A stretch of 64,000 bases of DNA from Diplonema papillatum (GCA_030068145.1 JAPJBO010000026.1:496001-560000), one strand, 5' to 3'; counted from the first letter of the stretch, positions 19,508 to 31,418 are shown. Numbers and translations are program-made. The notes: a model not told the origin generated them from the sequence alone.

Positions 19508-20972
19508 TCACCGCGTGCTGAAACTCGTCTCTCGCAACTGCCGCCCGCCTCTTTGCGCCTCTGTCTTCTGCGTCGGTCTCGCAGAAGAGGTTCCATTCCT
19601 CGGGTCTCGTAGACGTCCAAGCTCAGTCCACGTCCAGCCTACCTCTTCGACAGCCTCCTGGAACAGGGCTACCGGTCCCTTCTTCTTTGCGTTGAGTTCT
19701 CCGCGCTCCTCTCTTTCGCGCCTTGTTGCTCGTACCTCTTCTGCAAATCGCCTGAGTCGTGGTCGTCTGCCTAATTGCTGCCCGAGCGTGAGCAGCCGCC
19801 GATGCAAAACGACAAAAGCCGGGTCCAGCCGGTGTCCACGGCACAACACATTCAGCACTATTGCGCCGTTCCGGCGTGGGCTTCCGGACCAGATCCCCGC
19901 CAGTGTTGCTCTCGTCAAAGCTTGAACGTACTTCTTGGGTGGCTGCCACACGGCGGTGCCATACAGCGCCTTGGTCGTTGCTGCAGCGGCTACGTATCGT
20001 TCCCTTTCTTCCATCGGTACGGGGGTGTCGAGCCCGGCGGGCGATGGCTTGTGCCTTTTCGTGTCGCTCCTTTATGCGCTTGCTCGGCCTCGGCGATCCT
20101 TGACTTACCGAAAGCATCGTCCCCAACACGTCGAAAGCCTGCTGTCTCTCTATCGTCTTCCCTTGCACTTTCACCGTCCTCTCACGGCGTTCACACGTTG
20201 TGTACCAGTAGGACTTTGCGGCTCCGACTCCCAAGGCTGCCGCGTTCGCGAATCGTGTTGTTGTTTGTGTGGCCGCTTTAAACTGTTTCTTGTCGCTCGT
20301 CATCGCCTGGGTGTCGTCCAGGAAGGCCAATGCACGTACAACTTCTTCCTCGCTTCCGAGTACCTCTACCGCTCGGATCCATACTGCAACAAGCGCATTC
20401 AGCAGCAAGACACTCGAGGGAAATCCCTGCAAAATGCCGTTTGCTGCGTTGAAGGCTCCCCCTATTCCGCCCGCGGTTTTTCCTTTGTCGATTCCCATGT
20501 ACTCCACCAGTCTGAACATTATGTCGTGAGGGAGGCGATCGATGCACTTCTCGTAGTCTACGGACAACATACAAAGGCCGTCCGCACTCGATTGCATGCT
20601 CGATCCACAAGGCTACTTCGAACATGACGTCGGCCGCCCCTCCAGAGGCACCGCCCCGCGTATTCCATCGGGTATCCATTGGCAGACCCACTCTCCCAGC
20701 ATCCGAAGCCGCGTCGCCGCCCAGAGTCGGTAGACAGCACTTGTCACCGAGATTGGGCGCAAGTTCATCGGTCCCGCCTCTCCCTCATTCTTTGGTATGA
20801 GAGTTATCAACGCCGTCAGAAGTGTCCGAGGCCCACGGCCAGTCTCTTCGACTACCCTAAACAGTTGCGCGAACCGCTCAATCGCTTCATCTGGCAGCGC
20901 CGCCAATTCGTGGACTCGCCAGCCTTCTGCCCCCAGTTCCGTTTCCTTGCCCAGCTTGGTAAGAGTTTTCAA
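19508..20972 (-). pseudogene. LINE reverse transcriptase region, frameshifted
   Basis: The N-terminal RT part at 20972-20613 reads ELGAEGWRVHELAALP, then LLTALITLIPKNEGEAGPMN, then LRPISVTSAVYRLWA. This is the usual finger region of non-LTR RTs. The frame then moves through FEVALWIEHAIE to MLSVDYEKCIDRLPHDIM (motif A) and NGILQGFPSS (motif B). The catalytic box is ALAFLDDTQAM (FLDD), at about 20320. The frame changes again near 20010. Residues at the active site appear kept although the frame is broken. Confidence 0.75.
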
Positions 20973-21739
20973 GAGATCCCCCTTCGTTATCGGCGCAAGT
21001 GCAACCGGTTCTGTCCGTTTGATAGATGCCTCAAACTGCTCCTTGAAGTCATCCCATCGCGGCGCCGAGTTCCGGAAGTGTCTCTGAAAAACTCCCCCCC
21101 ACGTAGGATCCTGTCCATTCCATGTAACATTCCCATCACAAGCCCAGGAAATGCCTGATCCTCCGGCTTCGCATCCTGAACCCCTGCAACCCCCAGAATC
21201 TTCAGTCCCGCCAGGAACAGATCTACCATATCCTGTGGAACCCCAGTCCCCACCAGCTGCGCAATTTCATCCTCCCTTGGGGGAGCCTGAGCTTCCCCCG
21301 AACTCCCCATCTTCCCCACAGCCGCCGCCCCCAGCTCCGCATGATGCATCTGTGCTTCCATCGGTCGGATGTACGTTTGCAGGGCGAAAGACGCATTCCA
21401 GGCGGTGATTGAGGCTTGCCTCAAGCAGAACCGGGGCAACATTCACCGGGAGCTGCACAGCGAAGTGAGTGCAGCGGTCTCGTCAAACAAGCAAGGAATG
21501 CAGCTACGTTGTGGGCGAAAATGGGTGAAAAATAGGCATCCTGGCCAATCCGGCGGCATCTAAGTCTTTCTGAAGCGTTTCTGGGCATATTTTGTCCGGG
21601 AATACCTTCCAAACAGTTCCGGGTCCATCGTCACTACTTTATGGTGGTTTTGAGGGGGTTTTAGGCCCCAGAACGCCCTTGGAACACCCTTGACACACTG
21701 TTGGATCACCCTTGGATCACCCTTGGAATACCCTACGAA

Positions 21740-22335
21740 GCGTGTTTAAGACGGATACCCCCCTTGATTAAGATGGATACCGCCAAACCCCAAGTTTTCA
21801 TCCATCTTAAGCACGGGGGCACTGTGGTCGCCTTGGTGTGCATGAACGCACCTGCAGTGGTGACCACTGTGGAACCATGTCCGTTGAGCTTGTTTCAGAC
21901 CGCGTGGCTCATGGATCTGGCTGACCGCTGGTACATTGGTATCCGCTGTGTTCCTTCACTCGAAGCTTGCCCGGAAGAAGATGGCACTGCCACTCTGTCA
22001 TTCGCATGTGACTTGACACCACACACGAACGCGTCTCCTCCGGACGACAACAACGTCGTCATCAGAGGTTGACAAATCATCTACTACGTCGATCACCGCT
22101 GGAAGATTGCTCTATAGTTGGGAGACGTCCGCACTTTCTCGACCCTGGGCATTGTTTGAGGCTGATGTTGGTGACTGTTTGAAACCATGGGCAGGTTATC
22201 CATCTTAAACACGGATTTGCATTATCGGCGGTTATCCATTTTAATCAAGGGGGTTTGTCTATTCATCTTACGCACGGGGGGGTGCCAAAATCCGCGTTTT
22301 TCATCCATCCTATGCACGGGGGTAGGTATAAGAGA
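21740..22335. mobile_element. Small element bounded by ATCCATCTTAA repeats
   Basis: GATTAAGATGGATACC and ATCCATCTTAAGCACGGGGG near 21760-21815 return, partly inverted, at 22195-22325 as TTATCCATCTTAAACACGG, ATCCATTTTAATCAAGGGGG and CATCCATCCTATGCACGGGGG. The roughly 350 bp between them hold a short plus-strand frame with no known domain. It is probably a non-autonomous DNA element; its exact ends are unclear. Confidence 0.4.
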
Positions 22336-22454
22336 ATACTCCAAGAAGGAAAGTGTGTCGTTTGCTTCACAGGACACACTATCCAACTTTTACTTGTCAT
22401 CTTGCAGTTGTGTCCTTCACCTCGGGACTCAGCGCCACGCCGGTTAAAGTCGAA

Positions 22455-22700
22455 GGATATCGCCAGCTCGGCCGTCGAGACCTCGCCCGCGGTTGACCAG
22501 TACATCGCCTCCACCTTTACCCCTTCGACATCTTCGGCATATGCAGTGGTAGGTCACCCGGCGTGGCCACGCACTTCTTAGAGCGCTGCCTCTTCGTACT
22601 GGGGGTCCCGGCGCACGTCTTCGTATGTCCCGCAGCGCCACCATACGTGCTCAAGGGTCTCTTCCTCACCGCTTTTGCAGTGAAGGCATAGCGGGGCACA
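22455..22700 (-). pseudogene. LINE 3' fragment (zinc knuckle and C-terminus)
   Basis: Minus-strand translation gives CLHCKSGEEETLEHVWWRC, a CxxC...HxxxxC knuckle of the LINE type. This frame ends at a stop. MYWSTAGEVSTAELAISFDF follows in another frame. The second motif matches the retroelement C-terminus at 13761-13830. The RT is absent, so this is a fragment. Confidence 0.5.
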
Positions 22701-24640
22701 TTCCACAGCGTGTTGTGTAATAGTAATAGTTTGTTTGGGTTAGAATGCAAACCATCTGTGGCGATAATCTGCATCGCAATAATAGTTTGAGCTTGATATA
22801 CAGTAGAAGTAGATTGAGCTTGACATGCAGCAATCACTGCGCGTGATAGTGGTAGTTGTCGAACTGCCGGAGCAGCTGGAAACACAGGTCTTGCTTCGCT
22901 CAGTCTTCAACTTTCATGAGAACCCGCTTCTGGCAATCTTGAAAAGTCCGATCTTGGTCGCGAAAGGTGTGCCCTGTAGTGATGCCACATCCCCAAGCGC
23001 CTCGTGCGCAACACGGCTACAACAAAAGGGATAGAGAAACATACTCAACAACGCAACGATCTGAGCGCAATTCCGAGTGTATCGCCATCCGGGTCTGCCG
23101 ACCGCTATTTATGAACCACGGCAAGCTTTCGACCACTTCAGCAGCCGAAGAGTGCTCCACCGATCGCTCGAAGCGCATCTGCACCTTCCGCTGGCTCGAT
23201 TTGATGATGTCCATTATCGCGGTCTGCAAACGTGGGTGGTGCGTAAAAGAGAACTAGCGAATACCAAATATTTTCGCGCATTCGGGCCTCCTACAGAGCT
23301 AGGGCACCTGAAGGAAAAAATCATTGACAACGATTGACTGAAACTTGTGGCAGAAAGCAAGCATCCTGATGCTCATGACTGCGAGAAAGTCATTGGCCTA
23401 GATTCGACTGATCTGATACTGAACCAGCAGGAAACAAGAAGGGGCAAGAAACCCGTCTTGCACCATCTATAAACATGCATGACCAAAGCACAAGCCTGCA
23501 GAGGTGAGCTTTGCAACAGGATGATCTACGAAAGCAGAGTGCGGTTTCTGGTACCCGTAACAGTAGCAAAAGCAACAGCGGGCGCACACGCGCCTCCATG
23601 AAGAAGCTGAAAGCTTCCTCGCGTGATCGACAGGTGTTGATTTCACCTGTGGCTCCGTCTCCACCCGCCATCGATCGGTGCAGTGTCTTCAGGTCCCTCG
23701 TGGAAGGCCGGTGGAGGACGCATTCTGTGTTCGTGGAATGATGAAGGAGAGAAGGTGCCCGCTGGATCCGTTGTGGAGAACATGAACGTGCATGTGGCCT
23801 CTGAGTGCTTGTTGTTGCAGTTCGGCATTTGCGCAAGCGATGGTGCGAGACTACGGAATGTCGTTTCCCTGTCGCTCCTCCTGCGACTGCCGGACAGCAC
23901 GTCCTCCCCCACCGCACCTGGACCCAATGGAAGGGGTTTGAGTTTGGTCGGAACTTCCGAAGGTGGGGTGACCTCACGTCACTCCAGGTCGCTAACGTAG
24001 TCTACCAGCGGCCGATAGCTCTCCGGTGAACGTGCTAAACCGGAAGCCGAAAAGGGAAGCGGGAGTGACAAGTTCCCGAGCTCGAGGGGCACCGACCGTT
24101 TCCCCTTTTCGTTTTTTTCGGCCATTTATCGGTCAATCAAGTGCCTACACCTTGGCGGTCACATGTATTAAAGGGGACGATTTTGGAGCAAATCCATGCA
24201 GCACATCGTAGAAAACTGTCACACAACCCATGAACGTCTGTGTAAGACTGAGAAGACTTGCGAAAAGACCTGAGCCAGTGTGAAACGATGCCCCACACTA
24301 ACTTCTGGAGTCACGTAGCGAAAAGCTGGCATAGTGTGGTGCTCATTTGCATGCAAATGACTCCCCACTAACGCAACAAGACGACGAAACCTTGGGAAAT
24401 CCTGGGGATTTCTGGGAAGTTTTGTGGAAAAGACCAATGTAGCCGGCCACCCCACCGACCTGGGATATTCATCAGATACCGGCTGGCAACACCCTCAGGC
24501 AACGACTTCATTGAGGTCCTTTTCGATGTTGCTCGATCGCCTATTATATTATTGTGATGGCAAACCCAACTCGGGCTGCAATGCTAGGAATGAACATCCA
24601 TACTTTGATATGGGTCACAAGGTGCACACTGTCACTCCTC
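22701..24640. other. No recognised gene
   Basis: Both strands hold short to medium open frames (longest 195 codons, minus, 23390-23977) without recognisable domains or persuasive splice signals. No strong repeat was noticed in this stretch. Confidence 0.35.
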
Positions 24641-24810
24641 GGCTGGGCCACGTACGCATACGAGTCGTATTCTCGTGTGTGAGTCATATTCTCGCATCAG
24701 ATTCTCGTCTAAAATCGTCATACGAGTTTAGACGAATATCTTGTGCTGCGTAGGCACCGGCACGTCGAGAGACATTCGGAGAAATACGGGAACCCTGTTG
24801 AAACCGTATT

Positions 24811-24896
24811 CCCGTGTTAGTGTCGCCTCGCGTCTCCGTCCCTCAGGACAAAAGGCGACACTGACAAGGGAGAAACGGAGGCGACACTAACACGGG
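24811..24896. repeat. Imperfect hairpin element
   Basis: CCCGTGTTAGTGTCGCCTC at 24811-24829 is inverted at about 24877-24895. A third, direct partial copy (GGCGACACTGAC) lies in the loop. An AT-rich dyad built on ATTCTCGTCTAAA/TTTAGACGAATAT precedes it at about 24702-24742. Confidence 0.6.
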
Positions 24897-24967
24897 TGGG
24901 GTAGCCTACCCGGTAAGTATACAAAGAATTTCGAAGATATCATATGGTACGATGCCAAAAGGGGGGG

Positions 24968-25634
24968 GTTTGCAAGAACGTGCTTGGAATGGATATGTGC
25001 TCAACACCGCACTGGTCCCGTCTGCGCCGTGTTTCGGTCCTTTAAGCCACGGACACATAAGGCGGACCATCATCAGCGTGGAACCTGAGTGTCTGCAGAC
25101 AGGACTGCGGTGTGAGTCTGGTTTGTCAGGCGGCTGTTCGTAGCTCGTCACAGCCAGGACCACCCGTGCTACTAGAGCACAGGCGAATCCGTCACGGGGA
25201 GAAGGCCCCTACAACCGTGTCTGAGCAATCAGTTAAAAAACTCAGGGCACTCGCCCTGATTGTGACTGCGACTCGCTAGGCAGCACTGACTTGTCTTCTT
25301 TTTACGGTGGCAATCTGCGAAGTAAACTCCGCAGAGCACAGTGGACATGGGGTTGCCGTGTGCAGCACCAATGGTTGAAGTACCAAAAGGAAAAGAGTGC
25401 GAGGAAGTAATCCTGCGTGCTGAGGGCAGCAAGTCGCGTTACGCGAAGTACCCTACTGGAATGGGGGGATTGCAAGAACGTGCTTGGAATGGGTATGTGC
25501 TCAACACCGCACTGGTCCCGTCTGCGCCGTGTTTCGGTCCTTTAAGCCACGGACACATAAGGCGGACCATCATCAGCGTGGAACCTGAGTGTCTGCAGAC
25601 AGGACTGCGGTGTGAGTCTGGTTTGTCAGGCGGA
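24968..25634. repeat. 500-bp tandem array, about 1.3 units
   Basis: It has the same unit as the 5566-7240 array; the anchor AGAACG recurs at 24975 and 25475. It starts at the same unit base directly after a G-run. It also stops about 0.3 of the way into a unit, there against a T-run followed by GGGTGT. The flanks carry a near-direct repeat (CATATG-x3-ACGATGCCAAAAG) at about 24942 and 26338. Confidence 0.85.
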
Positions 25635-25666
25635 TTTTTTTTTTGGGTGTTTTTTGTCCCCCCCCC

Positions 25667-25714
25667 CCGTGTATAAGATCGCCCTCATTTCTCAAAAAAC
25701 CCGATCTTATACAC
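25667..25714. repeat. Short hairpin next to the array
   Basis: GTGTATAAGATCG (25668-25680) and CGATCTTATACAC (25702-25714) are perfect inverted arms with a 21-nt loop ending in AAAAAAC. It directly follows a C-run. Confidence 0.7.
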
Positions 25715-25719
25715 GAGGG

Positions 25720-26117
25720 GACTCCCCCAGTTGCAGCAGAACAACCAGGCACATTGATCTGTGACCCGTCACTTACAACAACTCCACTCCTACACTACGT
25801 TCTGCTACGCAATGTCTCAGACACACAACGTTCTGCCGCGCACATTTGCTACGCAACGTTCTGCTAAACACCAACGTAACTGCAAAGCAATATGCGCAAC
25901 GTCTTACACAACGTTCTGCCGTGCACATTTGCTACGCAACGTTCTGCCAGACACCAACATAACTGCAAAGCAGTATGGGTTTCTTTCCATCCTCGGGAAT
26001 TTAGTTTTCCCAATAAAATTATTTATTCGGCAATAATTTCCGCCAATTTTGGCTCGGCAAAATAAACGGAAATTATCTTGCCGAATAAATGCTTATTATC
26101 GACATCACCATGGGTGA
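25720..26117 (+). mobile_element. Palindromic repeat element, empty-site copy
   Basis: It matches 43755-43248 in inverse orientation. It contains repeated ACGTTCTGC(T)ACGCAACGTTCTGC blocks, then a palindrome of about 68 bp with arms 26022-26052 and 26057-26089. The dyad centre is a single CTCG at 26053-26056. In the other copy a 121-bp nested palindrome sits exactly at this tetranucleotide. This copy is therefore the unoccupied site. Confidence 0.75.
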
Positions 26118-28500
26118 TCGAGCGCAAAAAACATACCGCGTCTTGGTCATCGAGGCGGGCATCGTGCTTCATTTTCTTTACCTCTAGTGTCATGCTGTTG
26201 AGGATGTTTCGACAAGCCGAACGCGTTCTGTGAGTTTCGAGATTCCAGTGTGACGTGCAAGCGTGTAGACGGGAGGTTCTTAGTAGCATCCTGCCTCTCA
26301 TGTGTGTTTGATGCTAGCCAACCTAGGCATCTTTGCATATGAGACGATGCCAAAAGAGGGATGGGGGGGTCCAGCGCTCTTGTTAAGGATCAGCCACTTT
26401 GGCCGGATGGCCGGATAAACCAGACCCCCCCCCCCCCTCTACAGTGCAGTTGCCCTGGAGGCTGGGTGGTCAAATTCTCTAAGGTGAAATGGTCAAAATT
26501 CCCTGCCAAAAGTGGGCCCACAAAAATTTTCCGAAGTGTGGTATTTGGGGTATTTGGGGCAAAAAAAAAATTTTTTTTTTTCTGACCGCCCACCGTGGTG
26601 ACCACCTTAGAGTGTGACAGGTAGCGTCTCCCCCCTCCACAGTGAAAATAGCCTATGAGGGGGGGGAGGGGGGGTCAGCCGGCTGATGGATGGATGGATG
26701 GTTCTTAACAAGATGCCTGGGGGGGTCGTGACTCAAAACGGAGTTACGACTCTTATGAGGGCACAAATTTTGTTTCGAGCCGGGATATAAGGACAGGTCC
26801 AAGTTTTAAGTCCAAAACCTTGACAAAATTTCCCTTTGCCAAAGCCTTTGGGTCCAAATTTTGGCCGATGTTTGGGTCTTAACATTGCATCGTGCAAGAG
26901 TGAATGATTTCTTCCGGAAGTCATCAACGTGTGCCTGCAAGAAGCGCGAACTGAACGCAAGGTCTCCAATTTGCTTTCCGTGTATTGTTTACTGATAACA
27001 TAGACGCCCAAGTATACCGGGTATCATGGTATCACATCGGGTCTGGCTCGGGCACACCTTCTTTAACTTCAGCTTCTAAGGCTGGACTTCAATGTGTGTC
27101 GGAGCCTCGAATACAGGTCAAAAACATGGTTCTTAAGTGGTTTACGCATTCTTTACTCTGAGACTTGCATGGCTTACCACATACACGGTGAACTCCAGCC
27201 TCTGAGCTGGAGTGGATCGGGAGGTCCTAGGAGAGGGTGTGGTCACACCCGCAAAGGGCATGTAACACCCGCAAAGCGGGTGTGGAAACAGGGGATTTCG
27301 CTGGAAATACCTTGGTTCCCATTGGTATTCTGGACCGGCCTTGTTTCTTTTGGAATGCAACTTGTTCCTTTTCCCAGTGCCCTTCTCTCATGGGGTTGGG
27401 CCAGTTTCGCTTGTTACTCGGGCCATGGTTTTGTATTGGGGGTTTTTTGCTGTGTCTACCTTTTCTTGATTGTTAGACTCGATGTAGTGCAACAGCAGTG
27501 AATCGGAACTTGACAGATCGTGGGGTTCCACCGTTATCCACCGTTGTGTGGACCCCCAATCTGCAGACTGTGAGGGATTTCTTGTGGCGGCGGTCTGGAG
27601 CGCGCATCAGCAGGTGGACAACAACAAGGAGAAAAAGGACTCGAGAACAACCGGCGATAAAACAAACATAGTATAACTTTCTGGGATCATACAAAGGAAG
27701 GACAGATCAAGTCTTCGATCAGAGCAAGTTATGTCATGTGCTGGCGGAGGTGCCCTGTCCACGCACCCTTTGATCCAAGCTTTCTCCAGCACAGCTTGCA
27801 TCGAAGAGGCTCATCGAAGAGAGCAGGATGCCTTTTTTTGGACATGCTGACTCATTCCAGCTGCCTTTACTTTTACACGACATTCAGGGCATTCAGCCAT
27901 GCAGTGGCATTGAATGCGGTCGCGATGTGCTGCGTCGATATGGGCAGCCATCGAGGATGCCACAGCTTTTTTAGAGTTATAGTTCGCTTGAGAATCCGGG
28001 ATTTTGGAGTCTCCGGGTGACCTTCGTCGAATGGGTTCTTTTAAAGCTAATACGTACTGGGTGGGTTCGGGGGGGGCATGCATGGCTTCTTGTCACAAAA
28101 GTCGCACTGCAAACATGTTTGAGTCCGAAGAAGCCCGTGAGGCAGGGAGTGAAGACGAGGTGATGCAAGACGAAGGGGAAGCGCGAAGCGACCAGCCCGG
28201 ACGGACCAACAAGACGCAAGACCAGGCGACCAAGAGAAGGAGGGGGACGCGACCCAGAGACCCTGGAACTAGTGTGATGGACCTTTCTTCGGAGGGGCTC
28301 ACGCACTCAAAGATCGACTTATACGCACTGCAAATATGTTTCCGTTTCTTTTTCCTCTTCCTCTTCGTCTTCGTCTTTGTCTTCTTCGTCGTCTGCTTTC
28401 CCCTCACGTGTGGTGACTTATGGAAACACTCCAATCTTTATCGGAACATAGCATATATAACGGAAGCTGGAAAATATATAACGGAAGTGGTGTGATCCAA
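26118..28500. other. No clear gene; short repeats
   Basis: The stretch holds a GGAT microsatellite (about 26685-26700), G- and C-runs, and a hairpin ACACCCGCAAAGCGGGTGT near 27266. Two weak exon candidates lie here: minus 27811-28083, with a Cys/His-rich patch (HCMAECPECR), and plus 28115-28330, acidic then basic (ESEEAREAGSEDEV...TKRRRG). Neither is convincing. Confidence 0.35.
26740..26970 (-). repeat. Diverged copy of the 31.4-32.0 kb element
   Basis: GGGCACAAATTTTGTTTCGA, GGGATATAAGGACAGGTCC and a GAAGTCATCAAC...GAAGCGCGAACTGAACGCAAGG block (last part at about 26940-26965) all recur in the same order at 31440-31976. The second copy is expanded by a 13-bp tandem repeat. The minus strand keeps the peptide LMTSGRN-x2-LL/FLRD in both copies. 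Confidence 0.5.
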
Positions 28501-28504
28501 ACCA

Positions 28505-28572
28505 AGTTCTGCCGGGTTCCTGCCGGGTTTCTGCCGGGTTCTTGCCGGGTTCCTGCCGGGTTCTTACCGGGG
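28505..28572. repeat. 11-bp tandem repeat
   Basis: TGCCGGGTTCC and variants are repeated about five to six times, ending TACCGGG and a G-run. Confidence 0.8.
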
Positions 28573-28809
28573 GGGGGGGTGTCCATTTTTTATTTTCGGC
28601 GGCTTACATCAGGGATTTATATGGGTCTGAGAGATTTGACGGGAAAGTTGGGAGTGCAGTGGGTGAAACTTGGGCAGTTGGAATGTGCCTTTTGGCAGAC
28701 GTTTCCGACGCTTCTCGTCCCACGTTGGACACCAGCCAGGGTAACTAATTACAATTACAAAGAACGTTGAAGTATGGCTAACGAATAAGAGCCAACAACA
28801 AACCACTGA

Positions 28810-30203
28810 TCAGAATTGAAGAGTTCCAGGCTCAGAACGCGCTGCGGCAAGAAGATCGGGTAAAGGCGTTGGGGCAACAGGGTCTGTTTGTGTTCCAACT
28901 GAGAACGCTAGCCCCGGTCTTGTTTCCTGGCGCCAGCACCTGCTCCGGTCAATACAAGACAGAAAGGTGTCGAGGTCTACGTAATCTAGACTTCTCTGCG
29001 ATTTGCAAAATTCTCGCACAAAGCTCCTGCATGCGTGGATTGGGATGCCTCCCTGATCCCATGCAGCTTCCACGCCGAGAAACAACAGCTGCGACAGCGA
29101 CGAATCAAGCAGCTTGCTCCGCAGTCGTGCTGAAACAAGGCGCATCTTCGAAAAGAGCCGTTCTGCCGATGCTGATGTTAGAGGCATGATGCTCAGGATT
29201 GTCAAGACCTTCGCAGTTGCAGGAAACTTATGCGCTGCTTGAGATTCAAGTCTAAACTCGTTGACTACCTCTTCCAGGTTCCGAAGCTGTTTTTCGACGA
29301 TGTATTTCAACGCAGCACCGCATTCGTTCATGAGAGCAGCCTTGTGTCTGCCGTCCCACAAGGGAGGGAAAGGGAGGGTGCTCGAAGTCTGGACACTTTG
29401 TTGCCAGTCCCGGTGGGGTGGCCATGAAGTGCTGAGCAACCTTGGCGAGACCCTCGTGTACCTCTCGGCTGATGATATCACCAGACGCAGAGATCGTTGA
29501 TCGAAACGCAGTGCTCCGGGGGTCGAATGCGCAAAGGTGCTGCAGAATATCACAATCAGCAAGGTTGTCTTTGATGTTGCTGACAATGTAAGGCACTGCG
29601 TTTGCTTGATGTCAAACGTCAAACACCTGTGAATCAGCTGGGATTCCAGCCAGGGTAATAACTTCCCAACAAGCGTTGTAAGTTCAGGATGTACTTGGGT
29701 CATCTCTGAGTTGGGACGCGAAAGAACGCCTCTTTCTCCACGTCTTTTGCTTGGGAACGAAGGAGCTCAAGTGGATAGCGCCTTGCTACATCCTGTTCGA
29801 CCAGCTCTTCATACCTCATGATGAGGTTTCTCTTCCGTTCGGTAGGCAGGGCCTGCAACGACTTGAATCCTCGGAGAGCGAGTTGTTGCTTCATGAAGTC
29901 GGCTAGTGGCAGTCGTGGGTGCAATTTCCCGAAAATTGGCTGAGGTTGCGCTTTCGACTTGAGCTTCTCCTTCCTGGCGCACTCGGGCATGCCCAGCAGG
30001 CTCTGCATTTGGAGCCATAAAGCCAGCGAGTGTGTCTGTGATCGATCGAATCTCGCCCGCTTCTTCGGTGGCATGGTGCCCTGACTGACCCTGGCCAACC
30101 CCCAAAAAAAGAACCGCCTGTTCAGAGAACCATCATTTTTTTTTTTCCCCCCCACCCGCCCAAGTTTTTTTCGGGTATACAGTAAACTTGGGAGACGGCC
30201 CAA
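28810..30203 (-). pseudogene. hAT-family transposase, decayed
   Basis: The C-terminal region reads MPLTSASAERLFSKMRLVSA, then RLRSKLLDSSLSQLLFLGVE, the hallmark dimerisation domain of hAT transposases (P-x-S-x-x-x-ER-x-FS). Upstream in another frame are IVSNIKDNLADCDILQHLCA and FDPRSTAF, where hAT proteins have their LDPR-type motif. The next frame upstream (29700-30203) is basic (MPPKKRARFDRSQTHSLA). The pieces lie in at least three frames, so the gene is broken by about two or three frameshifts. No terminal inverted repeats were recognised. It is a dead DNA transposon or a remnant of a domesticated gene; the frame breaks favour the first. Confidence 0.7.
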
Positions 30204-30249
30204 GTTTGCTATTCATTTATAAGCCCCTGCCGGGAAGTGAAAATTTAGG

Positions 30250-30455
30250 TGAATTTCCCTTTTATCCCACCACTTCAAATTTTGTTCCCTTATATCCCAA
30301 TGGGACAACAAATTTTGTTCCCTTATATCCCAATGGGATTACCTTGGGCAAGGCAATCCCATTGGGATATAAGGGAACAAAATTTGTTGGTTGGGATATA
30401 AGGGATCAAAATTTGTTGTCCCATTGGGATATAAGGGAACAAAATTTGTGGTCAT
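30250..30455. repeat. Palindrome cluster, GGGATATAAGGGAACAAAATT family
   Basis: TTCCCTTATATCCCAATGGG and its inverse occur five or more times in about 200 bp, forming nested dyads. Relatives with CCGGGATATAAGGGCACC lie at 31420-31505 and 33070-33185. There is no coding sequence here. Confidence 0.7.
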
Positions 30456-30479
30456 GACGATTTTTGGGGGACCCCTTTA

Positions 30480-31415
30480 AAAAGTTTTCCCGGGGGTCGA
30501 AGTGACTATTCGGGGACGTTTGGTGCCGTTGTAGTAGTTGTAGTAGTAGTTGTCATCTCACCCCCGCAGATACGGGAGTAAAACGGAGCAGTGTTTGCAT
30601 TCAAACGATTCAAGTGCGGCCCTCCTCAAAAGTGTATCAAAGAAAAATTGCCGCTGCGCGGGGCCTGAGTCAACAACAATAAGCCAATCCCGTTCTTAAT
30701 CAAGACGGGGAGGACGCGATCTGAAACACGGGGGTCCTCGGTGAAGCGCCCCTGGTGCAGTCGGTCGGGGGTCCAACCCACTGCACCACGGTGCAACAGC
30801 GAACAGAGGCTTTTCTTCCGCGCAAACTGCGCTTTTTCTGAAGAGCTTCTAGCCGAACCCCTGTTTTTACATTTCTTCGAGACAAAAAGTGCCCAACATA
30901 GCTTCCCCACCAGAAAATGGCTATCCCTCACATTGTTTTCAGGTTGTACACGATCTTGAGACCCTGCTTATGGTTAAGTCCAGGGATTATCCTGTATGGT
31001 TAAAATCGCCTCGGGACTAGCCTCGGGCAAAACCCCTGTCCTGCAGCAGGGGTTGTACTTTTTTTCCCGGAAACAAAGCGCCATTTTTCGGACTTTCCTA
31101 AAGGCAACCTGCAGGCAACAGATGTCCAAAAGTGACAGCACCCACGAAAATCTGTTGACAGAGCGCCATAGCAAGAGTTTCTCATCCAATTCTGTGTCAT
31201 CAAGCATGAGTCGTGGTGAAAAGGAACGCGCTCGCCCTGCAGTAGCAGAGACGAGTGCACAGCACTTGTAGTCATGGTGTGTGCGTGTATGTGGGCGTGT
31301 GTATGTGTGCCCATAGACTTTCACATCCCCACATTAGTCGTTATTTGCCTGCACACATGCTTAGATCTGGTGACGTTTCTTCTTTCTTGCTTTGCGCTGT
31401 GGTCGGGAAAAAAAG
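30480..31415. other. No recognised gene
   Basis: The stretch contains GTAGTAGT simple repeat (30530-30550), a dyad GGTGCAGT...ACTGCACC at about 30753-30788, and short open frames without domains. Confidence 0.4.
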
Positions 31416-31418
31416 GTG

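Larger units (their letters stand above)
17806..21150 (-). mobile_element. Broken LINE with C-terminal RNase H
   Basis: In minus-strand order it shows an N-terminal region (...TWGGVFQRHFRNSAPRW...), RT (20972-19900), a zinc knuckle (CKYCDAG...HHMWWDC, about 19280) and an RNase H domain (18795-18330). Coding continuity is lost at several frameshifts, three of them within the RT, so it is an old inactive copy. RNase H downstream of the RT is known from several LINE clades. No APE or RLE endonuclease was recognised. The 3' end and any tail are not defined. Confidence 0.75.

Noticed and set aside
24811-24896. Further member of the CGAG-nested palindromes
   Set aside because: It is an inverted repeat with CTC-containing arms, but the tetranucleotide copies are not mirror-spaced, so it does not follow the rule.
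30750-30800. Possible tRNA near GTGCAGTCGGTCGGGGGTCCAA
   Set aside because: The bases form a simple dyad, with no A box/B box pair and no cloverleaf.
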